Source: Oscillospiraceae bacterium (lineage in GTDB: Bacteria; Bacillota; Clostridia; Oscillospirales; JAAYXM01). From it: a stretch of DNA of 58,241 nucleotides. The DNA is taken from positions 1 through 58,241 of the forward strand of contig JAFQME010000002.1 of the NCBI GenBank assembly GCA_017421025.1. The letters run 5' to 3'. A program made the position numbers and the translations under genes. Positions 16,216 through 24,938 of the stretch are shown here, one piece after another; within the stretch, counting starts at the first letter, position 1; every line of letters begins with the position of its first letter. Below the pieces are notes generated by a model. It had not been told where the DNA came from. It worked only from the letters and a program-made list of their open reading frames with translations, and made no database searches.

Positions 16216-17463
16216 TTACTTTTTGCTCTGATAATATGCGTGGACCTTACGGATTGCATGGATCATTTCGTCAATATCCTGCTCGGTGTGGAATTCCTTG
16301 ATGTTGAAGCTGATCGCACTCTTCAAAATGAGTTCTGCACCCGGGCAGTTCTCCTTGGAATAGGTGACATTGCCGCCGTAGTACTTGCTGTCGAACGGTG
16401 CATGAGTTCCTTGATATGCACTTTTGTTCTGGAAGAAGTTATAGTCATAAGCACAGAAGAGACCGTAGCCACGACCGGTCGGGATCCCTTCTGCAATCAG
16501 TGCGTCACAGAAATCATTACGGCTGACACCGCATACTTCTTCATCCACACGGAACATATAGAACCAGTAAGAGGACTTGTTATCCGGCTTGACTTCCGGC
16601 GGCATGATGCCCGGAAGATCCTGAATGCCTTTGGTCAAGCGCTGACCGAGTTCCCAACGACGGGAGCAGATCCATTCCAATCGATCGAGCTGAGCAAGAC
16701 CAACAGCACCGGTGAGTTCGTTCATGCGATAGTTCGGAGCAATGAAGTCAATCTGTCCGTCATGCACATTACGGGTGTGCCAACGGTCATAGTTCTTATC
16801 TGCAAACTTCGCTGCAGTGTAGTAGCCGGTCTCGTCATTGGTGAGGACCATACCGCCGTCACCTGCAGAGATGTGCTTATAATCATTCAGACTGAAGCAG
16901 CCGAAATCGCCAAAAGTGCCGACTTTACGGCCCTTATAGAATGTTTCGTATGCCTGTGCGCAGTCCTCAATAACCTTGATGTGATACTTCTTTGCAACCG
17001 CCATGATTTCATCCATTTCTGCACAGTTACCTGCAAGATGAACCACGATAACCGCCTTGGTCTTCGGAGTAATGACCTTTTCGATACTTTCTGCGGTCAT
17101 GACATAGGTATTCGGATCGAGGTCTGCAAAAACCGGGATTGCATTCTGGAACAGAATACCGATCATGGAGCCCATGTCGGTCATCGGGGCAACGATAACT
17201 TCGTCACCTTCAGTGACGCCTGCTGCACCCAGTGCTACATGGATTGCTGCGGTACCAGAGCTGGTTGCAACACAGTACTTCGCACCGTACATATCCTTAA
17301 ACTTATCACACATTGCCTTGACCTTGGTGCCGCTGAAATAGAACAGTGTGTTCTGCTCCAACGCTTCTTTTACCTGTTGGAGTTCTGCATCACCGAAGCG
17401 CATGCCGGTACCCCAAGGGGTGGTTTTTGCCTTTTCGCCACCAAAAATTGCGAGATTTTCCAT
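16216..17463 (-). CDS. DegT-type PLP aminotransferase, tandem copy A
   Basis: 415 residues. The fold-type I PLP motifs are intact: 'ATSSGTAAIHVALGAAG' near residue 66-82, Asp167 in 'VIEDCAQAYE', and Lys196 in 'CFSLNDYKHISAGDGG'. It is about 70% identical by eye over the first 60 residues to the tandem copy at 18408-19652 and much less like the DegT at 466. Family members usually aminate keto-sugars, or act in reverse on amino-sugars or amino-cyclitols. It lies 17 nt after one amidohydrolase gene and 10 nt before another, which suggests their products are linked in a pathway. Confidence 0.87.
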   Translation of the reverse strand: MENLAIFGGEKAKTTPWGTGMRFGDAELQQVKEALEQNTLFYFSGTKVKAMCDKFKDMYGAKYCVATSSGTAAIHVALGAAGVTEGDEVIVAPMTDMGSMIGILFQNAIPVFADLDPNTYVMTAESIEKVITPKTKAVIVVHLAGNCAEMDEIMAVAKKYHIKVIEDCAQAYETFYKGRKVGTFGDFGCFSLNDYKHISAGDGGMVLTNDETGYYTAAKFADKNYDRWHTRNVHDGQIDFIAPNYRMNELTGAVGLAQLDRLEWICSRRWELGQRLTKGIQDLPGIMPPEVKPDNKSSYWFYMFRVDEEVCGVSRNDFCDALIAEGIPTGRGYGLFCAYDYNFFQNKSAYQGTHAPFDSKYYGGNVTYSKENCPGAELILKSAISFNIKEFHTEQDIDEMIHAIRKVHAYYQSKK

Positions 17464-17480
17464 GAAAATTCCCTCCTATT

Positions 17481-18350
17481 TTAATCTATCGGGACTAATT
17501 TACAAGCATTTTTGTAATAAATCTTATCCAAAACTTCCTGCGGAAGATCCAAGGAGTTCAAAAGCTCCTGATGGTGATTGGAGAATTCATCACGACCATA
17601 GAGGATACGGTCCTGATACTCAACCAAGAATTTTTTGGAGAACTCCGGATCACGGCTGAGTGCAGTATACCCGGATGCCGAAATATCACAGAAGAGATTC
17701 GGATATCGATCTAACATTTCCGGAAGTTTCCCACCGGGGAGGACCGGATAACCGGTCGGATACTGGACTTTGTCGTGCAGCCCGTCACCCGAGATGTGAC
17801 CCCAAAAGCCCGGCGCATGGCCGATGAAGTTGGTTTCCGGACAAGCCGCAATCGCACGTTCAAATGCTTCCATACCGCCACCGTACCAATGGTTGACACG
17901 ACTGTACGGTGCTGCATAGTCAAACTCATAGTCAATGTGGACCAAAACCGGAATTCCATTTTCACCGCAATAACGATACATCCGAATCGCATCCCAGTTG
18001 TCAAACATCAAACGCATCTTCATTTCGCCGTAAACTTTGACACCGTAAATGCTGACGGCTGCTTTCATGCGGTCGATCGCATCAGGACGGCGGGGGTCGG
18101 GTGCATAGCCCAAGATGAAGCGGTCCGGAGCTTTTTCTTTGTATTTCACGCAGTATTCAAACGGAATGGGTCCGTACTCCCCATACACCATGGGCGGACA
18201 CTTTTGGAAGTAGATGGGGTCGTACTCATCGTGCCGGCATTCCCAAGAGAGAAGCCACGTTTTGTCAATTCCATACTGATCCATATTGGCGATATAACGG
18301 TCAAAGTCATATCCAAGCCATTCCGGATGATTATGTACATCAATAATCAT
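17481..18350 (-). CDS. PF04909-type amidohydrolase, copy 2
   Basis: 289 residues with the same motifs as its paralogs: 'IDVHNHPEW' (His6, His8), 'VKVYGEMKMR', 'VLVHIDYEFDY', 'NFIGHAPGFWGH' and 'RILYGRDEFSN'. The central segment 'APDRFILGYAPDPRRPDAID' is shared by all three copies. The AAAGGAG site before the ATG at 18350 lies just after an intra-operon hairpin. The product is probably a cytosolic metal-dependent hydrolase or lyase, substrate unknown. Confidence 0.85.
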   Translation of the reverse strand: MIIDVHNHPEWLGYDFDRYIANMDQYGIDKTWLLSWECRHDEYDPIYFQKCPPMVYGEYGPIPFEYCVKYKEKAPDRFILGYAPDPRRPDAIDRMKAAVSIYGVKVYGEMKMRLMFDNWDAIRMYRYCGENGIPVLVHIDYEFDYAAPYSRVNHWYGGGMEAFERAIAACPETNFIGHAPGFWGHISGDGLHDKVQYPTGYPVLPGGKLPEMLDRYPNLFCDISASGYTALSRDPEFSKKFLVEYQDRILYGRDEFSNHHQELLNSLDLPQEVLDKIYYKNACKLVPID

Positions 18351-18370
18351 GGATTGTTTCTCCTTTGCGA

Positions 18371-18402
18371 AAAGTCTGCACAGTATAGACTGCGCAGACT
18401 TT
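18371..18402 (-). promoter_or_regulatory. Intra-operon hairpin between DegT copy B and amidohydrolase copy 2
   Basis: Arms AAAGTCTGCGCAG and CTGTGCAGACTTT (minus strand; one G-U pair, 13 bp) with a 6-nt loop. It fills the only long gap (57 nt) of the operon and is followed by a short T run, then the ribosome binding site. It could be an attenuator or an mRNA processing or stability element. Confidence 0.55.
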
Positions 18403-18407
18403 CAGTT

Positions 18408-19652
18408 CTACTTCTTGCTCTGGAAATATGCACTAACTTTGCGGAATGCATGGATGATTTCCTCAACATCGGTATCAGTGAAGAATTCGCTGATGCCGAA
18501 ACGGATTGCGGTGTTGAGAATTTCTTCTGCATTCGGGCACAGACCTGCCTTGTACTCGATCTCCTTACCGTAGTACTTGCTGTCAAACGGTGCATGAGTT
18601 CCCATGTAACCGGTCTTCTCAAGGAAGAGTTTGTTCATATAAACGCAGAACGGGATATAGCCCGGCTGGTTCGGAATACCTTCTGCTGCAAGAGCTTCGG
18701 AGAATTCTTCACGGGTGCAGCCCGCTTCCTTCTCATCGATACGGAGCATATAGAACCAGTAGGAGGACTTGTTGTAGTCCTTGACTTCCGGCGGATAGAC
18801 ACCCGGGAGGTCCTTGAGTGCCTCGGTCAAACGCATACCGATTTCGTTACGGCGTGCGCAGATACCTTCCACACGGTCAAGCTGAGCAAGACCCACCGCA
18901 CCGGTGAGCTCGTTCATGCGGTAGTTCGGTGCGATGAACGGGATTTCACTTGCGTGAACGTCACGCTGATAGCGATCATAGTTCTTATCTGCAAATCCGG
19001 CAGCAGTGTAGAAGCTTTCTTCGTCATTGGTGAGGACCATACCACCGTCACCTGCGGAGATGTGCTTGAAGTCGTTGAGGCTGAAGCAACCGAAATCACC
19101 GATGCTACCTGCCTTACGGCCCTTGTAGAAACATTCATAGCTCTGTGCACAGTCTTCCACAACAGTGATGTTGTGCTTCTTTGCAAGCGCCATGATTTCG
19201 TCCATTTCAGCCGGGTTACCTGCAAGGTGGACAACCACGACAGCCTTGGTCTTCTCAGAGATGCAAGCTTCGATGGTTTCTGCAGTCATGTTGTAAGTAT
19301 GCGGATCCAGGTCAGCAAAGACCGGAATTGCGTTCTGATAAAGAATACCGATGACAGAACCCATATCGGTAATCGGGGAAACGATAACTTCGTCACCCTC
19401 GGTCACACCGGCAGCACCCAATGCAACATGGATGGATGCGGTACCCGAGCTGGTTGCAACACAGTATTTGGAACCATACATGGTTTTGAACTTTTCACAA
19501 AGTGCCTTTACTTTGTTACCAAACCAGTAGAACAGAGTCTCCTGATCCAGTGCTTCTTTGAGTTGCTGAAGTTCCGGCTCACCAAAGCGTTTCCCGGTAC
19601 CCCATTCGGACTTTTTGGCTTTTTCGCCGCCATGCAATGCAAGCTTTTCCAT
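18408..19652 (-). CDS. DegT-type PLP aminotransferase, tandem copy B
   Basis: 414 residues from the ATG at 19652, which has AAAGG at 8 nt; the ATG two codons earlier is too close to that site. Motifs: 'ATSSGTASIHVALGAAG', Asp167 in 'VVEDCAQSYE', Lys196 in 'CFSLNDFKHISAGDGG'. The tail 'APFDSKYYGKEIEYKAG' matches copy A at 'APFDSKYYGG', showing a tandem duplication. It lies 14 nt after amidohydrolase copy 3. Differences from copy A in the C-terminal substrate region may mean a related but different amino donor or sugar. Confidence 0.87.
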   Translation of the reverse strand: MEKLALHGGEKAKKSEWGTGKRFGEPELQQLKEALDQETLFYWFGNKVKALCEKFKTMYGSKYCVATSSGTASIHVALGAAGVTEGDEVIVSPITDMGSVIGILYQNAIPVFADLDPHTYNMTAETIEACISEKTKAVVVVHLAGNPAEMDEIMALAKKHNITVVEDCAQSYECFYKGRKAGSIGDFGCFSLNDFKHISAGDGGMVLTNDEESFYTAAGFADKNYDRYQRDVHASEIPFIAPNYRMNELTGAVGLAQLDRVEGICARRNEIGMRLTEALKDLPGVYPPEVKDYNKSSYWFYMLRIDEKEAGCTREEFSEALAAEGIPNQPGYIPFCVYMNKLFLEKTGYMGTHAPFDSKYYGKEIEYKAGLCPNAEEILNTAIRFGISEFFTDTDVEEIIHAFRKVSAYFQSKK

Positions 19653-19666
19653 AGTCATTTCCTTTC

Positions 19667-20536
19667 TTAGTCAATCGGCACAAGGCGGATTGCATTCTTA
19701 TAATAGATTTTGTCGAGCACATCTTTCGGAAGTGTGATCGAATTTAAGAATTCCTGATGGACATTGTCGAAATAATCACGACCGTAAAGCACACGGTCCT
19801 GGAATTCGGTTAAGAACTGGACCGCAAACTCCGGATCACGGCTGAGTGCGTTGCATCCGCTTCCCGCCGAGAGATCGCAGTAGAGATTCGGGTACTTGCG
19901 AAGCATTTCCACAAGTTTCCCGCCCGGTTGGACTTTTCCCTCCGGATATGCGGTTTTGGAGAACTGGTCGTCCCCCGAAATGTGCGCCCAAAAACCGGGT
20001 GCGTGACCGATGAAGTTGGTTTCCGGACAAGCGGCTACCGCACGTTCAAATGCGTCCATTCCTCCGCCGTACCAGTAGTTCGGGCGAGGATAGTTGCTGC
20101 CCCGATCAAATTCATAGTCGATATGCACCAAAACGGGAATCCCTGCCTCGCCGCAGTAGCGGTACATACGGATTGCATCCCAGTTATCAAACATCAGACG
20201 CATTTTCATTTCACCGTAGACCTTGACGTCATAAATGCTGACCGCAGCTTTCATACGGTCGATTGCATCGGGACGGCGCGGGTCAGGCGCATAACCTAAG
20301 ATAAAACGGTCCGGTGCTTTTTCCTTATATGGGAGACAATACTCAAACGGAATCGGGCCATATTCACCGTTTACCACCGGAGGACAATTTTTGAGATAAG
20401 CAGGGTCATACTCGTCATGACGGCATTCCCAGGAGAGAAGCCAGGTCTTGTCGATTCCCTTTTCGTCCATATCTGCAAGAAATTTATCAATCGGATGGCC
20501 GTACCAATCCGGGTGATTATGTACATCAATAATCAT
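19667..20536 (-). CDS. PF04909-type amidohydrolase, copy 3
   Basis: 289 residues. Motifs: 'IDVHNHPDWYGHPIDKFL' (His6, His8), 'VKVYGEMKMR', 'VLVHIDYEFDRG', 'NFIGHAPGFWAHISGDDQ' and 'RVLYGRDYFDN'. It is the second gene of the operon, beginning 3 nt after the dehydrogenase stop codon. Length and gap-free alignment with copies 1 and 2 show that no copy has decayed, so each is probably under selection for its own role. Confidence 0.85.
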   Translation of the reverse strand: MIIDVHNHPDWYGHPIDKFLADMDEKGIDKTWLLSWECRHDEYDPAYLKNCPPVVNGEYGPIPFEYCLPYKEKAPDRFILGYAPDPRRPDAIDRMKAAVSIYDVKVYGEMKMRLMFDNWDAIRMYRYCGEAGIPVLVHIDYEFDRGSNYPRPNYWYGGGMDAFERAVAACPETNFIGHAPGFWAHISGDDQFSKTAYPEGKVQPGGKLVEMLRKYPNLYCDLSAGSGCNALSRDPEFAVQFLTEFQDRVLYGRDYFDNVHQEFLNSITLPKDVLDKIYYKNAIRLVPID

Positions 20537-20539
20537 GAC

Positions 20540-21424
20540 TTACAGACCTTTCAGTTCAACTTCCTTACCGGTGTTGACAGAATCAACGATTGCGTTGAGG
20601 AGTTCCACGGTTGCATACAGCTTATCGTGGGAAACCGGAATGACACCGCTCTTTAAGGTCTTGATGTATTCGTCCAAACCATGGCGGTATGCCAAGGTGA
20701 TGTTCAGGCGGCGTTCGATGGTACCCTGATCGCCAATGACCTGGCAGACGTTATGAACACTGCCGTCGATGAAGTTCAGGGTGACATGGTAATTCTCATA
20801 CTTGACCACTGCAATGACATCGCCGTTGTGCTTGGTTGCCCAAACACTCTTCATGTCGTAACCGAATGCTGCACAAGCCATTTCAACCAGATGTGCACCA
20901 TAGAAATACAGTCCGCCGTATTCATTCTCCCAAGTACCCGGGAAGTTCATGGTAGCAGTCTGCATCTTGCCGATGTAGTAGTTGTTTTCCACATCGTTTT
21001 TCAGCATGAGGATATCATAGCAGAACTTACAGGTGGAACCACCGGTAAGGATCGTGCCGGTTTCCTTAGAGAGCTCGATGAGTTCTTTTGCTTCTTCGTT
21101 GGAGATGGTAAAGGGCTTGTCCAACCAAACCGGAATTCCTGCCTTGAGAAACGGTTTTGCATACTGTGCATGCAGACCGCCGTGGCGGAAAACAATCATG
21201 ACCGCATCGACATTGCCGATCATTTCGCTCGGATCGGAAACGATGGTTTCGATCTTACCGATTTCTGCGACTTCTTTGGTGCGTGCTTCCTCAGTGCCAT
21301 AGATCATAGTGACCTTGCAATCCGGATATTCAAAAGCACCGGTTTTTTCATTCGGAATGTTGATGAGGGACGAAAACGCGTCCGCATGGCTGTTATCAGA
21401 GCCGATAATACCAATTCTAATCAT
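20540..21424 (-). CDS. Gfo/Idh/MocA family oxidoreductase, first gene of the tandem operon
   Basis: 294 residues from the ATG at 21424 (GGAG 8 nt upstream; an earlier in-frame start at 21451 lacks one). The Rossmann start 'MIRIGIIGSDNSHADAF' is unusual in having GSDNSH where most members have GxGxxG. 'VWLDKPFTISNEEAKELI' holds the family lysine in a DKP form. The C-terminal domain includes 'ENEYGGLYFYGAHLVEMACAAFG'. It probably oxidises or reduces a sugar-like hydroxyl with NAD(P). It heads the operon of three amidohydrolases and two aminotransferases. Confidence 0.85.
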   Translation of the reverse strand: MIRIGIIGSDNSHADAFSSLINIPNEKTGAFEYPDCKVTMIYGTEEARTKEVAEIGKIETIVSDPSEMIGNVDAVMIVFRHGGLHAQYAKPFLKAGIPVWLDKPFTISNEEAKELIELSKETGTILTGGSTCKFCYDILMLKNDVENNYYIGKMQTATMNFPGTWENEYGGLYFYGAHLVEMACAAFGYDMKSVWATKHNGDVIAVVKYENYHVTLNFIDGSVHNVCQVIGDQGTIERRLNITLAYRHGLDEYIKTLKSGVIPVSHDKLYATVELLNAIVDSVNTGKEVELKGL

Positions 21425-21469
21425 AATAGTTACTCCAATCTGCCGGGACACCGGCTTATTCTCAAGACT

Positions 21470-21497
21470 ATTATATCATCCACTGAATAAAAAGCAA
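21470..21497 (-). promoter_or_regulatory. Promoter of the amidohydrolase/DegT operon
   Basis: On the minus strand TTGCTT (21497-21492), a 16-bp spacer and TATAAT (21475-21470). A small GCCGG/CCGGC hairpin lies in the leader before the ribosome binding site. Confidence 0.65.
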
Positions 21498-21523
21498 TTG
21501 GATTATCTTACTTTTTTACAAAA

Positions 21524-21556
21524 AAATTGCTCCGATGCTGCCATCGGAGCAATTCT
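21524..21556 (-). terminator. Terminator of the 2-oxoacid oxidoreductase operon
   Basis: Stem AATTGCTCCGATG / CATCGGAGCAATT with a 4-nt loop followed by a run of seven T on the minus strand, right after the gamma subunit stop codon. Confidence 0.88.
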
Positions 21557-21564
21557 GTTTTGTT

Positions 21565-22095
21565 TTAGAAATCGTAGCCCATTTGGACTGCTTTGAGGTT
21601 GACTTCGAGCATATCCTTTTTGCGCTCTGGAATCACCTTTACAAGACCTTTCTTGATGGATTCCATATCCATCACACCGAGCTCACGGATGACTTTACCA
21701 AGCATAATCATGTTGGCAAGACCCTTCATGCCGTTATCCTGTGCCATCTGGGTTGCGGGGATGTAGAAGGTTTTGACATCATTGCGTTCTACCTTGCGGG
21801 TAATCAGGGTGCTGTCGATAAACGCATAGCCGTCTTTCTGAATGAGGTCTTCGAACTTATCGAGAGACGGCAGGTTCATTGCAACCAGAATTGCCGGGTC
21901 ATTGATGATAGGAGAACCGATCGGGTCGTCACTGATGATGACGCTGCAGTTTGCGGTACCGCCACGCATTTCCGGACCGTAAGACGGGAGCCAGCTGACC
22001 TGACGGCCTTCCAGCATTCCTGCATAAACCAAGACTTTTCCTGCAAACAGAATGCCCTGTCCGCCAAAGCCTGCAAATAAGATTTCATGATTCAT
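21565..22095 (-). CDS. 2-oxoacid:ferredoxin oxidoreductase, gamma subunit
   Basis: 176 residues. The family start '[20 protein letters not shown]' and '[22 protein letters not shown]' are characteristic of KorC/VorC/PorG subunits. It works with the alpha and beta subunits to convert a 2-oxoacid plus CoA to acyl-CoA, CO2 and reduced ferredoxin. Its ATG overlaps the beta-subunit stop codon by one base. It is the last gene of the operon. Substrate (2-oxoglutarate or branched-chain 2-oxoacids) is not settled by sequence. Confidence 0.9.
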   Translation of the reverse strand: MNHEILFAGFGGQGILFAGKVLVYAGMLEGRQVSWLPSYGPEMRGGTANCSVIISDDPIGSPIINDPAILVAMNLPSLDKFEDLIQKDGYAFIDSTLITRKVERNDVKTFYIPATQMAQDNGMKGLANMIMLGKVIRELGVMDMESIKKGLVKVIPERKKDMLEVNLKAVQMGYDF

Positions 22096-22847
22096 TATTT
22101 CTGCACCTCCGCACCGATATCCTTATACACGCCGAGCGGGTAATGCGGGATCATATTTTCCTGCAACCAGCCAAGTGCCTTGACCGGGCTGAGACCCCAG
22201 TTGGTCGGGCAGGTGGAAAGCACTTCAACAATGGTAAAGCCCTTGCCTTCTACCTGATACTGGAATGCCTTTTTGATTGCTTTCTTTGCTGCGTTGATGT
22301 GCGGCACAGTGTCCATCGAAACACGCTCTGCATAAGCAACACCGTCGAGAGTAGAGAGCATTTCGCAAACACGGACCGGATGACCTGCAACCTTGACGTC
22401 ACGACCGTACGGAGTGGTCTGGGTGACCTGGTTGGGCAGAGTGGTCGGAGCCATCTGACCGCCGGTCATACCATAAATTGCATTGTTGACAAAGATGATG
22501 GTGATGTTCTCACCACGGGTTGCCGCATGAACAGTCTCTGCGGTACCGATTGCAGCAAGGTCGCCGTCGCCCTGGTAAGTAAAGACGATGCTATCCGGAT
22601 TGGCTCGTTTGAGACCGGTTGCCTGTGCCGGTGCACGACCATGTGCCGCCTCGGTCATATCACATTCAAAATAGTTATAAGCCATAACACTGCAGCCGAC
22701 CGGTGCCACACCGACGGTACGGCCGGTGAGATCCAATTCATCCAAAACTTCCGCAACCAAGCGGTGGATGATGCCATGGGTACAACCCGGGCAATAGTGG
22801 GTGCTGACCGGGCTGAGTGCTTTGGGACGATCAAATACTACGCTCAT
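22095..22847 (-). CDS. 2-oxoacid:ferredoxin oxidoreductase, beta (TPP-binding) subunit
   Basis: 250 residues from the ATG at 22847, which overlaps the alpha stop codon (TAATG) and has GGGAGGTG upstream; the longer in-frame extension is discarded. 'HYCPGCTHGI' is the usual N-terminal Cys motif, and 'YQGDGDLAAIGTAETVHAA' with 'NNAIYGMTGGQMAPTT' binds thiamine diphosphate and Mg. It carries the decarboxylation step. Close coupling to both neighbours supports a stoichiometric complex. Confidence 0.93.
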   Translation of the reverse strand: MSVVFDRPKALSPVSTHYCPGCTHGIIHRLVAEVLDELDLTGRTVGVAPVGCSVMAYNYFECDMTEAAHGRAPAQATGLKRANPDSIVFTYQGDGDLAAIGTAETVHAATRGENITIIFVNNAIYGMTGGQMAPTTLPNQVTQTTPYGRDVKVAGHPVRVCEMLSTLDGVAYAERVSMDTVPHINAAKKAIKKAFQYQVEGKGFTIVEVLSTCPTNWGLSPVKALGWLQENMIPHYPLGVYKDIGAEVQK

Positions 22848-23911
22848 TATTTCGCACCTCCCGAGATTTCCTTCAGTTTCGCAAGGACTTCCTGCGGCTT
22901 GACGATCATACCGCCGGTACGGTTGCACAAGTGCACCGGCTTCTTGCATTCGCAAGCGAGGCGGACGTCATCAATCATCTGACCCATGGAGAGTTCCACG
23001 GTGAGGAATGCCTTTGCCTGCTCGGTTGCTTCACGAATTGCATCGACCGGGAACGGCCAAAGGGTAATCGGACGGATCATACCGACCTTCATGCCCTCAG
23101 CACGTGCCGCAACAATTGCGTTCTTTGCAACACGGGCAGATGCGCCGTATGCCACAACAACATACTCCGCATCATCCATCATAAAGCGTTCGCACTTCTG
23201 CTCGGTCTTTTTGATGGCATCATAACGCTCGTAACGCTCCATGACCTTGCGCTCGAGTTCATCCGGCTGGAGGTAGAGGGAGTTTACGATGTTTTTCTTA
23301 CGCTTGCCCTGGGTACCGGTAACCGCCCAGTCTTTTTCCGGGAGAGTACGGCCGGTGCCTTCCGGGAAGGATGCCGGCTCCATCATCTGACCCAGAATAC
23401 CGTCGCTCAACATGAGGACCGGCATACGGTAGAGGTCTGCAAGATCAAATGCTTCAAAGGTCAGGTCAATCACTTCCTGAACAGTGCTCGGAGCGAGAAC
23501 GATCATATGGAAGTCACCATGGCCAAGACCACGGGTTGCCTGGTAATAGTCTGCCTGAGACGGCTGAATACCGCCAAGACCCGGACCGCCGCGCTGAACG
23601 TTTACAATAACAGCGGGCAGGTCACAACCTGCAATATAAGAGATACCTTCACTCTTCAGCGAGATTCCTGGGCTGGAGCTGGAAGTCATAACACGCACGC
23701 CTGCAGCTGCTGCACCAAGCACCATGTTGATTGCTGCGACTTCACTTTCCGCCTGCAGGAAGGTGCCGCCGACCTTGGGCATATGTTTGGAAAGATATGC
23801 CGAAATTTCGGTCTGCGGGGTGATCGGATAACCGAAGAAATGACGGCAACCGGCACACATTGCAGCTTCAGCCAGTGCTTCATTTCCTTTCATCAATACT
23901 TTATCTGCCAT
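22847..23911 (-). CDS. 2-oxoacid:ferredoxin oxidoreductase, alpha subunit (KorA/VorB type)
   Basis: 354 residues. 'MKGNEALAEAAMCAGCRHFFGYPITPQTE' (only partly quoted here as AMCAGCRHFFGYPITPQ) is the signature start of KorA/VorB alpha chains. 'TSSSSPGISLKSEGISYIAG' and 'VNVQRGGPGLGGIQPSQAD' follow, and the C-terminal domain II begins near 'YVVVAYGASARVAKNAI'. It helps form the active site with the TPP subunit. Sequence resembles chains annotated as 3-methyl-2-oxobutanoate (VorB) or 2-oxoglutarate (KorA) enzymes; the choice needs phylogeny. Confidence 0.92.
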   Translation of the reverse strand: MADKVLMKGNEALAEAAMCAGCRHFFGYPITPQTEISAYLSKHMPKVGGTFLQAESEVAAINMVLGAAAAGVRVMTSSSSPGISLKSEGISYIAGCDLPAVIVNVQRGGPGLGGIQPSQADYYQATRGLGHGDFHMIVLAPSTVQEVIDLTFEAFDLADLYRMPVLMLSDGILGQMMEPASFPEGTGRTLPEKDWAVTGTQGKRKKNIVNSLYLQPDELERKVMERYERYDAIKKTEQKCERFMMDDAEYVVVAYGASARVAKNAIVAARAEGMKVGMIRPITLWPFPVDAIREATEQAKAFLTVELSMGQMIDDVRLACECKKPVHLCNRTGGMIVKPQEVLAKLKEISGGAK

Positions 23912-23920
23912 TGCTTCTTC

Positions 23921-24133
23921 CTACCTTTCTACCTTGATCGCCACATCCGGACACATGACTGCGCACATTGCGCAACCAATGCAATCATCCGCATTGACTA
24001 CTTCAGCCGGGTTATAGCCCTTCTGGTTGAGTTTGTCCTTCGACATGGCAAGTACGCCCTTCGGGCACGCATGGACACAGAGTCCACAACCCTTACAAAC
24101 GTCTTCATGAATCGTTACTGTTCCTTTTGCCAC
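23921..24133 (-). CDS. 4Fe-4S ferredoxin, delta subunit of the 2-oxoacid oxidoreductase
   Basis: 70 residues from a GTG at 24133 with GGAGG 8 nt upstream. Two CxxCxxCxxxCP motifs, 'CKGCGLCVHACPKG' and 'CIGCAMCAVMCPDV', each bind a 4Fe-4S cluster. It passes electrons from the TPP enzyme to soluble ferredoxin. It sits between the P-loop protein and the alpha subunit in one operon. Confidence 0.93.
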   Translation of the reverse strand: MAKGTVTIHEDVCKGCGLCVHACPKGVLAMSKDKLNQKGYNPAEVVNADDCIGCAMCAVMCPDVAIKVER

Positions 24134-24146
24134 GATTGTCGCCTCC

Positions 24147-24812
24147 TTAAATACTCCAAATCGCTTTGGTCGTTAATGTAATCGGGAACGGGTGTGGGAC
24201 ATCGAGTTCTCCCAAATCCGCTCGGTATGCGGTCATCACCACCGGAAGTCCGATGAGATCCGAAACCGCTTTGGCATATGCAACCGAATCCAGCACATGG
24301 CTTTTCTCGGTCATTGCGCCAAGGTTTGTGTTGTTTGCAATGCCGGTGAATTTCACATGGCACGCATCTTCGATCTCCCGGACCACTTCCAAAACCCCTT
24401 CCGGTGTTGCGGTATCGGGGCGGAACTGATTGATGACCAGGAGCATTTCGTATGTATCAGCGGCGGCAAGCATCTCGGAAAAACGGCCGAGTGCAAGGCT
24501 GCCGCGATCATCTCCGCCAAGGTCTACTACGGAATAGTGCCCGTCGGCTGTGAACATGGAATATGCCGCAGGCGGGAGTGCAGGAACATCCACATTGCTG
24601 TTTGCAAACTCGGACGCAATGACCCGAATTCCTGCTTCACCCAACTCTTTTTCGCTGTCTTTGGAGCGGAAGTAGGGGTTTACGATATCAAGATCCAACA
24701 GTGTGGTCTCTTTCCCCTGCTGCTTTAACCAAAATGCGTAATTTACCGCAAGATTGCTCTTGCCGCTTCCGTAGTGCCCGGCAAAGACTGTGATTTTCTT
24801 TGCTTCCAACAT
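24147..24812 (-). CDS. P-loop NTPase (ParA/MinD-like) heading the 2-oxoacid oxidoreductase operon
   Basis: 221 residues from the ATG at 24812; a GTG at 24824 is an alternative since the ribosome binding site is weak for both. The Walker A 'FAGHYGSGKSNLAVNYA' is near residue 10-20, 'LLDLDIVNPYFRS' follows as in SIMIBI-class ATPases, and 'HYSVVDLGGDDRGSLAL' fits Walker B. 'LLVINQFRPDTATPEGVLEV' is a later conserved-looking block. It is cotranscribed with the ferredoxin and Kor/Vor subunits, so a maturation or regulatory role in that complex is a reasonable guess. No function is known to me. Confidence 0.8.
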   Translation of the reverse strand: MLEAKKITVFAGHYGSGKSNLAVNYAFWLKQQGKETTLLDLDIVNPYFRSKDSEKELGEAGIRVIASEFANSNVDVPALPPAAYSMFTADGHYSVVDLGGDDRGSLALGRFSEMLAAADTYEMLLVINQFRPDTATPEGVLEVVREIEDACHVKFTGIANNTNLGAMTEKSHVLDSVAYAKAVSDLIGLPVVMTAYRADLGELDVPHPFPITLTTKAIWSI

Positions 24813-24849
24813 GTTGGGCACCACACTTTCTATTGTAGAATTACCTTAT

Positions 24850-24878
24850 ATTTTAACAAATTTCGTCACTTTTGGCAA
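24850..24878 (-). promoter_or_regulatory. Promoter of the 2-oxoacid oxidoreductase operon
   Basis: On the minus strand TTGCCA (24878-24873), a 17-bp spacer and TAAAAT (24855-24850), about 20 nt before the GTG/ATG start. Confidence 0.7.
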
Positions 24879-24938
24879 GCACAAATTCTGCCATATAAAC
24901 AGGGCGAAGTGCAGATTTTTTTAGATAAGTTGTAGAAA

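Noticed and set aside
17775-19670. A 631-residue plus-strand frame across the amidohydrolase/DegT genes
   Set aside because: It is antisense to genes with full catalytic motifs and has no ribosome binding site.
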